A DNA stretch of 64,000 nucleotides from Hydractinia symbiolongicarpus. Lineage: Eukaryota; Cnidaria; Hydrozoa; Anthoathecata; Hydractiniidae. The notes below the pieces were generated by a model, which worked only from the letters and a program-made list of their open reading frames with translations, had not been told where the DNA came from and searched no databases. A program made the position numbers and the translations under genes. Location of the stretch: NCBI RefSeq assembly GCF_029227915.1, contig NC_079886.1, forward strand, positions 13,385,001-13,449,000, in the 5' to 3' direction. How positions within the stretch are numbered: the stretch's first letter is position 1; every line of letters starts with the position of its first letter. Below are positions 46,690 to 59,199 of this stretch, in pieces.

Positions 46690-47350
46690 AGTGACTACAG
46701 CTGGCTAAATTTAAATACGGTTGCCAAAATAAGGTACGGCTAGATAATATTAAGGTACGGCTGGGTCTTATCATATAAGAAACAATTTCAAATGCTAAAA
46801 ACGTTCAATAAAAACGAAATTATGTTAGGTACGGGTAGCCAAAATAAGGTACGGCTGGAAAATATTAAGGTACGGCTGGGTCCTATCATATAAGAAACAA
46901 CTTCAAATGCTACAAATGTTCAATAAAAACGAAATTATGTTAGGTACGGCTAGTCAAAATAAGGTACGGCTGGACCATATTAAGGTACGGCGGCCCTATC
47001 ATATAAGAAACAACTTCAAAAGCTAAAAACGTTCAATAAAAACAAAATTAAGTTAGGTACGGCTAACCAAAATAAGGTACGGCTGGACAATATTAAGGTA
47101 CGGCTGGGACCTATCATATAAGAAACAACTTCAAAAGCTAAAAACGTTCAATAAAAACAAAATTAAGTTAGGTACGGCTAACCAAAATAAGGTACGGCTG
47201 GACAATATTAAGGTACGGCTGGGACCTATCATATAAGAAACAACTTCAAATGCTAAAAACGTTCAATAAAAACGAAATTAAGTTAGGTACGGCTAGCTAA
47301 AATAAGGTACGGCTGGACCATATTAAGGTAAGGCTGGATTTTATTATATA
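46690..47350. repeat. TACGGCT subterminal array, left
   Basis: Five to six units near 46824, 46940, 47053, 47168 and 47283. Each has three GGTACGGCT motifs plus TCATATAAGAAACAACTTC and TTCAATAAAAACGAAATTA. Confidence 0.9.
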
Positions 47351-47747
47351 AGAAACAACTTCAAATGCTAAAAAAAAATTAATATAAACGAAAAACAATA
47401 AGTACGTAGAAGAAGTAGAGTTTACTGGAAAGTAAAGTGCGGGCGAGGTTAAGAAAAAAATTGTATGCAATATGCTCTACTAGGTTGGCTCCACATTGTT
47501 TTCTGCACAGGAAAATAAAAAAATGCTACTTTGAAAGTGATGCGGTAAATCTTCTGTCTAACTGAGGTATAGACAGTGAATGTCTGAATAAGGAGTAGAA
47601 TTAACGTTTTCGCCAGTTGAAGGACACACGCGTTTTTATTCGTTGGATGTTATAGTTAATGGAAGAGATGTAAACTTTTTATATAAAACAAAAGAACTTT
47701 TAAAAAATTTTAATATTCGTTGTTGTTTATGAGTGCACGTTTTTTTA

Positions 47748-47800
47748 ATGATGGAAAACGATAAGAAAAAGGAAGAACCTAATAAAGCCGCGAACAATGT
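47748..47800 (+). CDS. Possible first coding exon of the element's gene
   Basis: MMENDKKKEEPNKAANN to a GTGAGT donor after 47800 in phase 2. Rich in Lys and Glu. I could not find a matching phase-2 acceptor before the next frame at 48386, so it may be an independent leader exon. Confidence 0.3.
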
Positions 47801-48385
47801 GTGAGTAAAGGTTTTTGATTTTTAATTTTGATTGTGTTAACTGTGTCCCGATTTAATTCAGCATATACACTTTTTATAAAAACAATTTTTTATAAGAACA
47901 ATAAGGTTAAAAATTATTGACAAATAAGAACGAAATAACAACTATACTCAAGGGCAAAATTTTACTGATTTTTCTAAAAACAACCAACAAACATAAAGAA
48001 ATATTTCTTGACATAATTAAAATGAGAATGCGCTAACACATTAACAAATAAGATGAAAAATAATAACCAAGAGAATCCAAGTCTAGGTGGTTTTTACAAA
48101 AAAAACTGTCACTTCATTCCTCACACACTCTTTTTTTCTATTACAAGAGCAAAATATACACTACTATTTTCTATTTTCAACACCTAAAAAATATTTTATG
48201 CTCAGATGAAGTACACTTCTTGGCATACTAGTTTAAACATGCAAAATCACGCCTGGTATTTTCGGTATGTTGTCAAATGTGGTCAGCCCGTGTTATGAGT
48301 TGTCCTTATTGAAGCAGAATGCGGAGATTTTGATTCTGATAAGAAAAAGTAGCGAGAAGTTGGGACCGAGGAACAGTCATACATA

Positions 48386-49971
48386 ATGGCAGATGATTCT
48401 CCATTTAAAAAACATTACACGCAATTGTACTACACAAAAAAAGCTGTTATCGAAAAGCAAGTTCATGAAGACAAGGTTTCAAATTTGTTCTCGCCAACAT
48501 TATGCAACATTATGCTGGCATCGTGGGTCATTTTGCTGCGTTCTTGCTTTTAATTCACCAACTGATTTCGATAACCAGAGCTTAGAATCGATGTTGGCGA
48601 AGACAGCAATAAAAGATAAGAAAAGCTTAAGGACTGACTTGGTGTTCCTTGTACTTCCATATGGTATTCTTTTAATTGATATCAACGAAGTCAAATTTTA
48701 CAATATTGGCAACGAAACGTTTTTGAATTCAAGTTAGTTTTATTATTACTTCACTGCTATTTTGTAGCGTTTTTAAACTTTTTAAATGTAATGAGGTTAT
48801 AAGGCTAAAAGTGTTCTTGAAGCGTTCTTTAAAGTCAGGAAACAGGTAACACAGGTTCTTTGATTTTTGTGACAAATGTTCTTACCTACTAAGATACTGT
48901 TCTTAACTTGTTCTAAATTTTAACCTAGAAATGCATTATGTTGTTTTACGGCTTTACATGCGTACACGTTCGTTCTAGTAAAATGATTTAAAGCAGTAGG
49001 AGATGTTTTTTGAAAAGCATAAATATAATTTCTTCTTATTTTCTATTTCAGGTGTGACATTTGTAAAACTTATTCATTTTGCAAATGTTCTTTATTTACA
49101 AAGGACAGGGATCTATCCAAAAGATACATTTTCTATTGTTAAATTGAAAAAATCGGAAAATGAAACATCTCAATCTCATCAAACACATGCTATTTGTTGC
49201 GAAGTACTATTCGGTCTTCTGAACAAGAGAAACATCCTGACTTATCCATATAAGTTTCGGCAATTGCTTTTGGTAGCTCAATGTTTGATTGCAATCGATT
49301 TGGAGAATACAGATGGTTGTTTACGACAGATTAAAGCCTTTTTAGAGTCCCGTTTCTCATACTTAAAGCTGATCACGCTGGACAGCCATCCCAGCTCGCA
49401 TTTTTCGTGCCTTGTTGAATCAGACGAAACACTTTTTGTAAAGGAGATTGCAACAAACAAAGTAGTTAAAGACATGCAACGTCTTTTTCAAAATGATATT
49501 TCATATCAACTTTCTGAAAATATATGTAAGCATGTTTTGAAATTTATTTGTTCTGAAGCGTCCTTTATACGTTCTTACTGTTGTGCAACAGTCAATGATG
49601 AAACCTTCGATAAAAGCATCGCCACTATCATCAGAAGTCGACAATATCGAAGTAATATGGAGAGAATGTCATTAGCAGCGTCAAGGAAGGAAGCCCTGGC
49701 CAAGTTCTTACCCAGTATTTTTTTGAATTGTTTGGCAATTGGGTTAAGAGTCACACTGACTGACTTTAAACAGAACTGGCCTGTATCTATCCCAGCTACC
49801 TCTAAATCACTCTTTACGACCTTTGATTTTATCGACATCTTTCTTTTACAGTTGTTAGCGTTTCGATATATTGCATCAAGATCGGATAGATCTGTTACAG
49901 ATTTGGTCCTAGAAATGGAAACGTTAGAGAATGTAAGCAATCAATCTGACACTGATAGTGATATTTATTAA
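48386..49971 (+). CDS. Unrecognised 387-aa cargo protein
   Basis: Three exons in consistent phase: 48386-48475 (MADDSPFKKHYTQLYY...), 48579-48732 and 49052-49971, with GTTTCA/CCAG and GTTAGT/TTTCAG splice sites. The joined product has about 387 residues, hydrophobic strands (LVFLVLPYGILLIDIN, SVTFVKLIHFANVLYL), an alpha-helical middle and an acidic end (SNQSDTDSDIY). I recognise no catalytic motif, signal peptide or zinc finger. It is the only sizeable gene inside an element with precise 9-bp target duplications. It might be a novel mobility protein, a captured host gene, or a regulator; no function can be assigned. Confidence 0.55.
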
Positions 49972-50069
49972 AATATAATTATATATTATCGTGTTCGTAT
50001 TTGTTAAAACATTTTGTTTCTTAGGTAATATTTTTTATATTTTCAGCTATACAATTTATTTTACTTTAA

Positions 50070-50640
50070 ATAGATGTGCAGCCGTACTTTAATTTTGATC
50101 AATGGTAGCCGTACCTAACCTAATTTCGTTTTTATGGAACATTTGTAGCATTTGAAGATGTTTCTTATACGATAGGACCCAGCCGTACCTTAATATGGTC
50201 CAGCGTACCTTATTTTAGCTAGCCGTACCTAACCTAATTTCGTTTTTATGGAACATTTGTAGCATTTGAAGATATTTCTTATACGATAGGACCCAGCCGT
50301 ACCTTAATATTTTCCAGCCGTACCTTATTTTAGCTAGCCGTACCTAACTTAATTTCGTTTTTATTGTACATATTTTAGCATTTGAAGATGTTTCTTATAC
50401 GATAGGACCTAGCCGTACCTTAATATTTTCCAGCCGTACCTTATTTTAGCTAGCCGTACCTAACCTAATTTCGTTTTTATGGAACAATTTTAGCATTTGA
50501 AGATGTTTCTTATACGATAGGACCTAGCCGTACCTTAATATGGTCCAGCCGTACCTTATTTTAGCTAGCCGTACTTAACTTAATTTCGTTTTTATTGTAC
50601 ATATTTTAGCCTTTAAAGTTGTTTCTTATATGATAGGACC
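50070..50640. repeat. TACGGCT subterminal array, right (inverted)
   Basis: Five units of about 118 bp with AGCCGTACCTTA, ACCTAATTTCGTTTTTAT and GATGTTTCTTATACGATAGG; reverse complements of the left units. Confidence 0.9.
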
Positions 50641-51048
50641 CAACCGTAAAATATATGTTGTCTTATAATTTTCATATTTTTCCTCTCTTTTCCTTACCTA
50701 TCCCCTTTATTTTACTTTACTTGATAAGTCGCATTGAAGTTCACCGCTCGTACTAACCACCTTTTTATTGCCGGCCGTACTTAATTTGTCGATTTGGGAA
50801 TCACCTTCCCGCGCTCTCCCCCGTTTGGTTTCTATAAGAGCAAGATGTTTCGTTAACATTTTTCGTATTTTGCGGGTTCATTGGCGATTGAGAAACAGAA
50901 ATTCAGTGACACAACAAATTTACCACTACGATTAGCTCAGTTTTTTCCATTAAAATACATTACCTCACCTTAAAAAGAAAAGTGTAGTTACGTACGGCTA
51001 AGGTACGGCTTAGGTACGGCTGTTAGGTACGGCTAGCTTTACCTAAGC

Positions 51049-51057
51049 AGTGGAATG
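51049..51057. repeat. Target-site duplication, right copy (AGTGGAATG)
   Basis: Identical to 46342-46350. Confidence 0.85.
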
Positions 51058-51589
51058 TCCTTGAAAATGAAAAAACAAGTTCTTTGATTTGTTTTTTTTC
51101 TTTAAACCTTTTTAAACGTTAGCTAGGCATTTAAAATTTTAAACGAACGACGATTAACATTATAGTTTTTTCTTGATCTATTTTGCTAACTGCTTATATT
51201 TTTTATTTATTAAATAAAGATCATAATACTAATGTTGCTAAAATTGCGATGTAATCACAGTAGATCACAATGGTCATGATAATTTTGTGATCGTGACAGC
51301 ATCATGGATTGTGGCAATGCTTATGATAAGCAGTTCACAATGTGAGGTGTCCTCATTTTAGTACTGTACCCCCGTCAAATTTGCTATAGCATGAAAAACG
51401 GAGGTTAAGCAGAGAATGATGATGATGATAAACAATGGTTTACGCGAAGTTTACATGACCTTCGTGTGCACGAGACATGAACTCTATTGTTTTTGACATG
51501 CAAAATTACCTTCTGTATTTAAGGAGTATATACTGTATAATGTAATGTACACTCTTACAAGTTAATCATATTTCAACAATTTTTTGTAG

Positions 51590-51677
51590 ATACGTTTAGA
51601 TCTGAGAATAATACCTTGTTATGTCAGATTCTGGCCCTGGAGTATTAAGACGAAATCGTCCTGGTACATGTGCACAG
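51590..51677 (+). CDS. Possible first coding exon of a host gene
   Basis: A TTTTTGTAG acceptor precedes 51590, an ATG at 51621 opens MSDSGPGVLRRNRPGTCAQ, and a GTATGT donor follows 51677 in phase 0. No downstream exon is recognisable within about 1.4 kb. Small, so support is limited. Confidence 0.3.
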
Positions 51678-53040
51678 GTATGTGTTAATAAAATGGCAGC
51701 AAATATTATGTGATTACTGATTAAATTGTGGAATGCAGTATGTTCACTTTGGCTGGTGTAAACAACCTGGGAAATTTAGACTTTAAATGCACCCGGTCAA
51801 TGGCCTGGACGTTGTCTTCAGTATGTTGAGGAAAAAATTACTACTTTCTGCCCAGCGAAGTGTTCATCCACCCTGCATAAGAATTGTTTGCTGTCAGACC
51901 CAGCAAACTAGCATTAATCAGTGTAGAACTAAATCCATGTGATTAGCACAACCAAAGTAATATTAATGTACTAGCTGGGGGACCTAGCATCGCATGTCGA
52001 GGTAAGCCACAAGTAAAAGTGTTACCCATCATTTAAAAACCCTGTGACGCAATAAATAAGAACCGTAAATTGTGCAACACATTCAGGGGAAGTACTCTAG
52101 TATAGGTATACATATGTCGGTAAAAGTTCAAAAAAAATGTTACTCCAAGCTGAGTGCTTAGTACATGTAAACGATGTGACACATTCATATAGCTAGGTGT
52201 AATAGTCTGTTCCAAAAATATATATTATCGCAACTTCGGCTAAACAGAAAAACAGGAAACAGCTCCTTGCTAACACTGGACTGAGCGATTAGTACAGGTA
52301 AACAGTGTTGCAGAGATGAGTATATATATACATAATACAATTTTTAAAAAGTTTATTGAGACTTCAGTTAAAAAAAAAAATCGGAAACCGCCCCCGTTAT
52401 CCTGTTCAGTTAAAATACTCAGCATTTTTATTTTGCAACGTAAGTTTTCATAACAGTAATAAAAGTGGTAGCTGCCTAACTGCATTTATTTAGCATAAGA
52501 ATTAAGAATTGTGTTGCAGCCAAACACAGTGCATTTGCCTACCTTCACTTGTTATCTAGAAGTAGCTTAAGGAGCTCTTTAACAACAACTTTATCATAAA
52601 AATAAGTAATATTGGCTATGATAAAAAGCTGTTATACAAACTGAATAGTAATAACTAAGGGTAGCTAGCTAGGTGGCTGTAGAACAATCCTTAAAAACCT
52701 TTGTTCCTAGCCAAAAATCCTAAAAATGGTGTGTGTGACAATATATTTATCTTAACATGTAAAAACATATAGAAAACAAATATTACAAAATAAAAAGGTT
52801 TTACAAGAAAAAAAAGGTCAAACAGACCTAGAACCTTTACTGACTATGACCACCTTCAAAACCAAAATGGCCTTTGTCATCATGTTCCCTCTTGGCATCG
52901 CTAGGCCGCAAAAATCTTGTATATATTGTTTTTTTCAAAAAATTAGGCATTTTGATTGGTATAAGTAAGTACTATAAGTACTATGATCATGATGAATTTA
53001 TAGCACTTCCAAAAAGCCTTTTTTAAATCCCTTTTTTTTT
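51678..53040. other. No recognised gene
   Basis: Non-coding, AT-rich. TATATATATA at 52320 and short motifs only. Confidence 0.4.
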
Positions 53041-53043
53041 TGT

Positions 53044-54470
53044 TTGCATATAAATGTTGTTTTTCTTTCTAAGCATATTAATGAACTAGATGACCTAATC
53101 CATTCTTTAGATTACCCATTCAGTGTTGTCGGTCTTTCTGAAACAAGAGTCCAGAATCATTCTCCTATTCCATCGTTTGATGGATACTCAACTTTTTTAA
53201 CACCAGCAGAGGGTTTAGCAAGTGGGACAGCCCTTCTTGTTTCAAAAAAATTCAATTGTAATTCTCGAGATGACTTATCTAGTCTCTGCTACTCTCCAAA
53301 ACTACTTGAGTGAACTTTTGTTGAAATTTCCAAGAAAAAATCTGACATCACAGTTGGTTGCATTTACAAGCACCCTTCTTTATCCCTAAAAGAATTTAAT
53401 TCCTTTTTAACACCAATCTTTAGTAAAACTAACCTTGAAAACAAAACTTTAATTCTTATGGGAGATTTCAACATTGATCTTTTGAAAGTAGAAGAAGACC
53501 CCCAAATTGCCTCATTTCTTGACCTTGTAAGCTCAAATTTCCTTCAACCTCATATTACTCTCCCAAGTCACATAACTCCAGCTTCAAAAACACTAATCGA
53601 CAACATATACATGTCTATGTCCAATCATAAAACTATTTCAGGAAACCTAATATCAAGTTTCTCTGATCATCTACCACAATTTCTACTATTATATTCTGAT
53701 TATCAGACCAGTAAAATTAACACCAAACAACACTATAGAGATTGGAAATTTTTTGATGAAACTGGCTTCAAGAAAAAGTTATCCAGTAAAAATTGGTATC
53801 AGGTTTTTGATTTTAACGATGTAAATAGCTCTTTTAATTCTTTTAACACATTTTTTGATAATGATTTAAATACTTTTGCTCCCCTTAAATTGATGACTAT
53901 AAAACAAATCAAAACTAAATCTAAGCCATGGATTACTGCAGGAATAAGGGAGGCTATATCAAAGCGAAATAAACTATTAAAAACTTTTATTAAAACAACA
54001 AATCTAATCCAGAAAACTAACATCAATAATCAATACAAGCAGTACAGAAACCGTATAGTCGATCTAATTCGTAACAGTAAAAAAAAACCATTTCACAAGA
54101 TACTTTGAAATAAATTTAAATACCAAAATTATCTGGAAAGGGATAAATAAGATCTTAAACAAAGTAGACAACAAAAATAATAACAACAACGTATCTCTTA
54201 AGATTAACGATCAACAAATTAATAATCCCCTTCTCATTTCTAATAGTTTTAATAAACTTAAATTTATATTTATAATAATTTTATTTATAATGGAAAATTC
54301 TAAATATAATGATGGTGGCCATCTCCTTAGATTAGTTATTTAACTTGTGTGATGGTCTCCAGCTTGTTTAAAGTTTTAGCAATTTGTCTAGTTAAAGTTC
54401 CTTTTTTCGATAGAACATTTTGTTTTTGTAATTAGTTATGTTCTCAGCAAATAAACTCTTACTTACTTAT
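53044..54470 (+). pseudogene. LINE endonuclease region, RT deleted
   Basis: 53044-54107 encodes an APE-type endonuclease: INELDDLIHSLDYPFSVVGL then LSETRV, a stop at 53313, VGCIYKHPSLS, LILMGDFNIDLL and FSDHLPQFLLL (the SDH motif), followed by the spacer RDWKFFDETGFKKKLSS. Shortly after RNRIVDLIRNSKK, where reverse transcriptase should begin, only ordinary AT-rich sequence and a 3' untranslated tail to about 54470 remain. The copy is internally deleted. Endonuclease residues for phosphodiester cleavage (GDFN, SDH) are present. Confidence 0.8.
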
Positions 54471-54522
54471 GTATACTACGTGCAAGCGATCCAAACAAAG
54501 TAATAAAACTGTCAGTAAAAGT

Positions 54523-54794
54523 TGATAAATATTAAAACCACTAACCTTTTGTTTTCTATAAGACTTTCTAATATTCTCCTTCCTCAGGATCTTTTGTTCT
54601 GATAGTCTATAATCTTTTTGATGGAATCCAACAGCTTCTCTTGCTTTCTAATATTCTTCCTTGCTCAATAATACTTTCATCCAATACTCATATGCAATCT
54701 TTCTTGTATAACCCAACACCTTCTTAGCTATATTTACGGTGTCAGTGCTATTGCCTTACTCTTTGTTCTATATGACAATAAATATATGTTAACA
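54523..54794 (-). repeat. 3' LTR of a Ty1/copia element
   Basis: Starts TGATAAATATTAAAACC, ends TATATGTTAACA, and is followed by a purine tract on the minus strand (AAAAGAGGGGAAGAT at about 54795-54812). Its start matches the LTR start at 58756. Confidence 0.6.
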
Positions 54795-54840
54795 ATCTTC
54801 CCCTCTTTTCTTTCTTTTGTCAGTTTGATCAACTTTTAGT

Positions 54841-57800
54841 TTAACCAAATTTATTAACAGAATTGAATGGATATCCATATGCAGCTATAATCGAGTTAAC
54901 AACAACATAAGTCATTTGACACATAAACAAAACAGCAACTTTAACCAATTCATATTGTGGCCAGTTTAACGAAATCAACTCCAAAATGGTAAGTATTAAC
55001 AAAATAACAAAAATGTTTAAAATATGTACACATCTCTCCTCAGATCTCCTTTCTTTTTCTTTTTCTTGTTTGAGTACACCAGTTGCCAACGTAAAAAGAA
55101 GATTCTTGCAACTGGCTCCTCGTTTGGTAAGACAATCAGCGATTTGCTGTTTTTTTGAAACCCATGTTATTTGATTCATTTCTTTATTTCGAATCATTTC
55201 TTTCAAAATAGCAAAATCTACTTTTTATTGACTGCCACGAAATGAGGGATAGTGATTGATTTAGTTGATTCGCTAAGAAAATTAAGAATCCACCTTGAGA
55301 CCCTTCTCCCTTTAGATTAGCAAAGATGCATCATGAAATACTAGAAGTTTAGCTTCCTCTATGTTTCCAACTGCCTTGAATTTCAATTCCACAGGTTTAC
55401 ATTTAGCTTAAAAGTTTAAAAAACGTTTGGTACCACCCTAACAAAAGCCATCTACATGGGTTGTCATAATTCCATGTAGACGCCCATCTTTTCGATAGTA
55501 GAACAATCCTGCATCAAATTTACTTACTGCAACTCCAAGCTTTAACAGTTCCTCCTTTACTCTGAAATACCATGTTCTAGATGCATCTGCAAGGTCATAG
55601 ACTGTGTTATTCAATTTTCAGACATATCCATCTTTCTGGAACTCTTTAGGTGGTTTAAGGTATATATCTCTTTTAATGGGTTTTCCTTGCAAAAAGGCAG
55701 CTTTAATATCAATAGAGTTACAGTCCCATTCCTTACAAGCTAAAATTGACAACATTAAACGTAATGATTTCTTTGTGCAAGTTGGAGAGTCTGTGTGAAT
55801 TGGTTTTTCAAACTCCTCAAAACCTTCACCACTAATCTTTGTCCATCAACATTCTTCTCTGTCAGAATCCATCTGGTGCTAATGCAACTTTGCTTTTTTT
55901 CTTCCACTTCAACAAAAACTTTATTTTCGATCCAGTTGTTCAATTCCTTCTCCTTGGCAGACTTAATCTCATTTTCATTGGCTTTATTCAAGCATATCAA
56001 AGCCTCTTGTGATACCTTTTCAGCAAAATCCCACTCTTCAACCTTTGTCCAGTCTAAATTCTCAACATTCCCAACTTCATTAACAATATTCAGCCAATTC
56101 CTATACTTTCCACTTGCTTTCCCAGCTCTTGAGTGCACAGTTCCTGTTTTCCAACCAACTTCCGTTTTGTATTTCACTATATCTTTTAGTGTTTGGCATG
56201 ATATTCTTTGCTTTCACATTTGTCTTCAATAAATTGTTATTCTCAAATGAAGTATCCATACCTGTATCATTATTAATATCACTGTTAGTAATTGATGCTT
56301 CACTACTTAATTCCTCATCTTCCAATATTTCCTTTCCAGTTTCCTGTTTGTCTTCATGGTCAATTTCCACTTCTACATGTGCTTCTAACTTTTCTACTTT
56401 TAATCGTAGTCTGCATGGATGCATTCTAACATATGTTGATCCATGCTTCACTAGAACTTGCTGACTTTCTTGTCCTATCACAGTAGCAGGACCCTTCCAA
56501 GTATCATCAGATCTCCGTTTATAATATACTTTATCTCCTGTTACATACTTCACACCTGTTGAAGGTCTTACATTATGTTTCAAGGCTCTTCGGAGCTTTT
56601 CAAAGGATTCAGATTTTATAAAGGCAGCATGCAATGCGTTCAAGTTATCAGCAACTACTTGACTACTTGTCCTTCCTTCTAGAGCGGGTGGATCATTCAT
56701 TTCTATAACTGGAAAGTTGGGATTGCTGCCAAACACTAGTTGGTTCGGTGAAAAGCCATGTACGTTTTTTTAAGGAATTCTTAGCAGCAACAGCCCAAGC
56801 CACAGCTGTTTCTAATGAATAATTAGGCTTGTCCATCATTTTACAGACTGTATTGCCAAGTGTGGAATTATGTCGCTTAACAAGTCCATTACTCCATGGG
56901 CTCTTAGCAGCTGTTGTAACAATATTGATGTTTAAATTCTCACACATGCTACGGTAATCCTCATTATCAAATTCCCCAACATTATCCACTAAAAACTTTT
57001 TAGCAGACCCAAATATGGAAATCCAGTTCTTAAAAATTGAGTTAATGATAATTTCTTTCCTTTTACTTCGAATAACACAGGATGCACTAAATCGGGTCAA
57101 GTGATCAACAAGATGTAACAACCAAATTTTATCACCATACGACCATTACTTCAAATCCATGGCAACGCATTCATTAAATACTGTTGCATGTTGTAACCCA
57201 ACAATTGGTCTTGGTTGATTTCTTCTCTACTTGATGCATGTATCACAAGTATCTGAAACTTCAGCAATCATTTTTAAAAGATCTGGGTCAGTTACATCAG
57301 CATTTCTCAAAAGCTGCTGAAGCTTTTGATGGATGCGCAAACTGTTTATGCAATTTCAGGGCCACTTTTTCTTTTTCTTGAGTATCATCCAAATTATTCA
57401 TTATCAGAAATACTTGAGCAGAAGTCTTTTCAATTTCGCTACCCTCTGTGTTAATGGAAATACAATAATGTTCGGTGGAACTAAATTCGATCTGGTGTTC
57501 TTGTCCCAGAATTTCAACCTTGTCATTTTCAGAATCAATAAAAACTTTTGCATTCTTCATTGCTTGCTTACTAAATAGTAATGGTAAGTCCTTGTCTATA
57601 ACTTCTGTTGTTATGCTAACATATTTTCCACTAAGCCAAGCAGGGATGGTGACACGTTTTGTTGCTTTGATTTCTTTACCATCTCTGAATTTAAAAACTG
57701 TTGATGATGGCTCTTCTTTGATTGATGAAGCATCCTCGTCTGAAAGACTTTCTACATAATAGTTTAACCAATTCTGCCCGCAAACTGTTTTAGTGCAACC

Positions 57801-58726
57801 AGAATCCAATACTGCCATGGTAAATGTCTCACCAACGAGAGTTTCCATTATTTCCTCCGTATAAAATTGAAGTTTAATCTCATCACTCTTACTTTTAGCT
57901 TTATCTGGACACTCCCTAGCAAAATGGTAAATACTTCCACAGATGTAACATCTTGGACGATCACCCGATCTTCTATTCTCCTCTCTGTCATTTCGATTTC
58001 CACTGCTTCACGATAATCCTTTAACCTATACTCTTGTGTTTCTCGTTGCCCATGATATCCCTGACACCGTCTGTTCCACCCTCTGTCCGCATACCGTGAG
58101 TGAGGAACCTTGCTGTGTGAAGCACCATAAAATGTCTCGTTGGAAGTACTATCACCCGAAACCTCATTAATTTGAACCGGCGCATCGTCATCTTCTTTTG
58201 AATTTGAAGATTCATTAAATACCTTCTTAACTTGATCAACCATCAAGTTATACTTTAATTCTGGAATTGTTGCTCAAACAATTTCTTTCTGTTGCGTAGG
58301 AAAGTTAGCACTATTTAAATATCGATAAGCTGTAACAGCATCTGGTAAATCAATATCATACTTTTTCAAATTATAGTAAAGGTCTTCAAACTCAATGGTA
58401 TAATCCTGTAACGACACGTCCTTCTTCCTTTTAAATTGCTCAAATTTTTCCTATGCTTCATATGCACGATGCTTTACATCTTTAAGAAATATCTTGTCCA
58501 ATTTGTCCGTAGGTTTTGTAATACCATCTTCAGTTTTTAAATCTCGAATATCAAGTTGTAAGGCAGTCTTTTTAGCCTTACCATCTAATGAAGCAAATAC
58601 AGCTAAAGCTTTCTTCTCATCAGCTAAATCTGTCAGTGCGTGCCACACTTCTAACCCCTCTTTCCAATCAATATAATTGGACCCATCTTTTAACACAGGT
58701 GGATTTTTGTAACGTGTTGAGGTCAT
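54841..58726 (-). pseudogene. Ty1/copia gag-pol relic
   Basis: Blocks in order: Gag 58726-about 58250 (DGSNYIDWKEGLEVWHAL); a knuckle CYICGSIYHFAREC near 57955-57900; protease with LDSGCTKTVCG (57848-57297); pre-integrase LHKQFAHPS; integrase 57121-56693 (MLHLVDHLTRFSASCV, FLVDNVGEFDNEDY, SPWSNGLVKRHNS); a variable linker to about 56100; RT 56177-55400 (CISTRWILTEKN, DSPTC, IKAAFLQGKPIKRDIYLK, HVDGF); and the RNase H end (ITWVSKKQQIADCLTKRGAS). The Glu of the integrase is Lys, and the second Asp of the RT box is Gly, so both enzymes are predicted dead, besides several frameshifts. Confidence 0.8.
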
Positions 58727-58742
58727 AATATAGATCGTTCCA

Positions 58743-58754
58743 ATTCTGCTACCA
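58743..58754 (-). promoter_or_regulatory. Primer-binding site of the copia element
   Basis: TGGTAGCAGAAT on the minus strand, directly inside the right LTR; this type of site pairs with a tRNA fragment in many copia elements. Confidence 0.65.
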
Positions 58755-58855
58755 TTGATAAATATATTAAAACCACTAACCTTATATCTTTTATAAGATA
58801 ATCATTATTGGTTTAATTCTTAAATAATAAATGTGACGCCACAATGTTCTTATCA

Positions 58856-59199
58856 TAAACTTTTATATTTAATTACTGCAGTTAAAAATTTCAAAAGAGT
58901 TCGCGCAAAATAGATTGCTAAAATTGATCTTGCAACCTATCGTGATTAAACAATCGTTCGCGCGGGGTCATTGTTTATCAGCGCGGCAATTATTTTCATA
59001 AAAAAAACAAAAGCTATCGCAATGCTATTGTTCTGTGTAACTATTCATGCGAGTTTCGCGTCCGCGGTAGATTACATTCCGACTGTACTGAAAGGTCGAC
59101 CAACAACATGGCTTTTTTCATGATCCATCCAAAAAATATGACAGCTATCAACCGGAGAGCAGTAGAACCGAAAAACTGATTTGTGATTTTTAATTCAAC
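58856..59199. other. Spacer between retroelements
   Basis: AT-rich with GCGCG-containing lines at 58957-58985; no gene recognised. Confidence 0.4.

Larger units (their letters stand above)
46351..51048. mobile_element. MULE-like element with TACGGCT arrays
   Basis: The left end GGTTAAGTAAAGCTAGCCG continues as TACCTAACAGCCG. The right end, reverse complemented, is GCTTAGGTAAAGCTAGCCG continuing as TACCTAACAGCCG. A perfect 9-bp duplication AGTGGAATG flanks the 4698-bp unit. Inside, about 115-bp units with GGTACGGCT are stacked at 46690-47350 and, inverted, at 50070-50640. The central genes are at 47748-49971. A 9-bp duplication suggests the Mutator-like group, yet no MULE transposase is seen. 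Confidence 0.85.
54523..58855 (-). mobile_element. Ty1/copia retrotransposon, decayed
   Basis: Bounded by LTR-like ends at 54523 and 58756, with a TGGTAGCAGAAT primer-binding site (minus strand, 58743-58754) next to the right one. Gene order PR, integrase, RT, RNase H on the minus strand is that of Ty1/copia. The right LTR diverges after about 40 bp from the left one, so its outer limit is approximate. Confidence 0.75.

Noticed and set aside
55795-56232. Plus-strand frame of 145 codons
   Set aside because: Opposite strand of the copia reverse transcriptase and linker.
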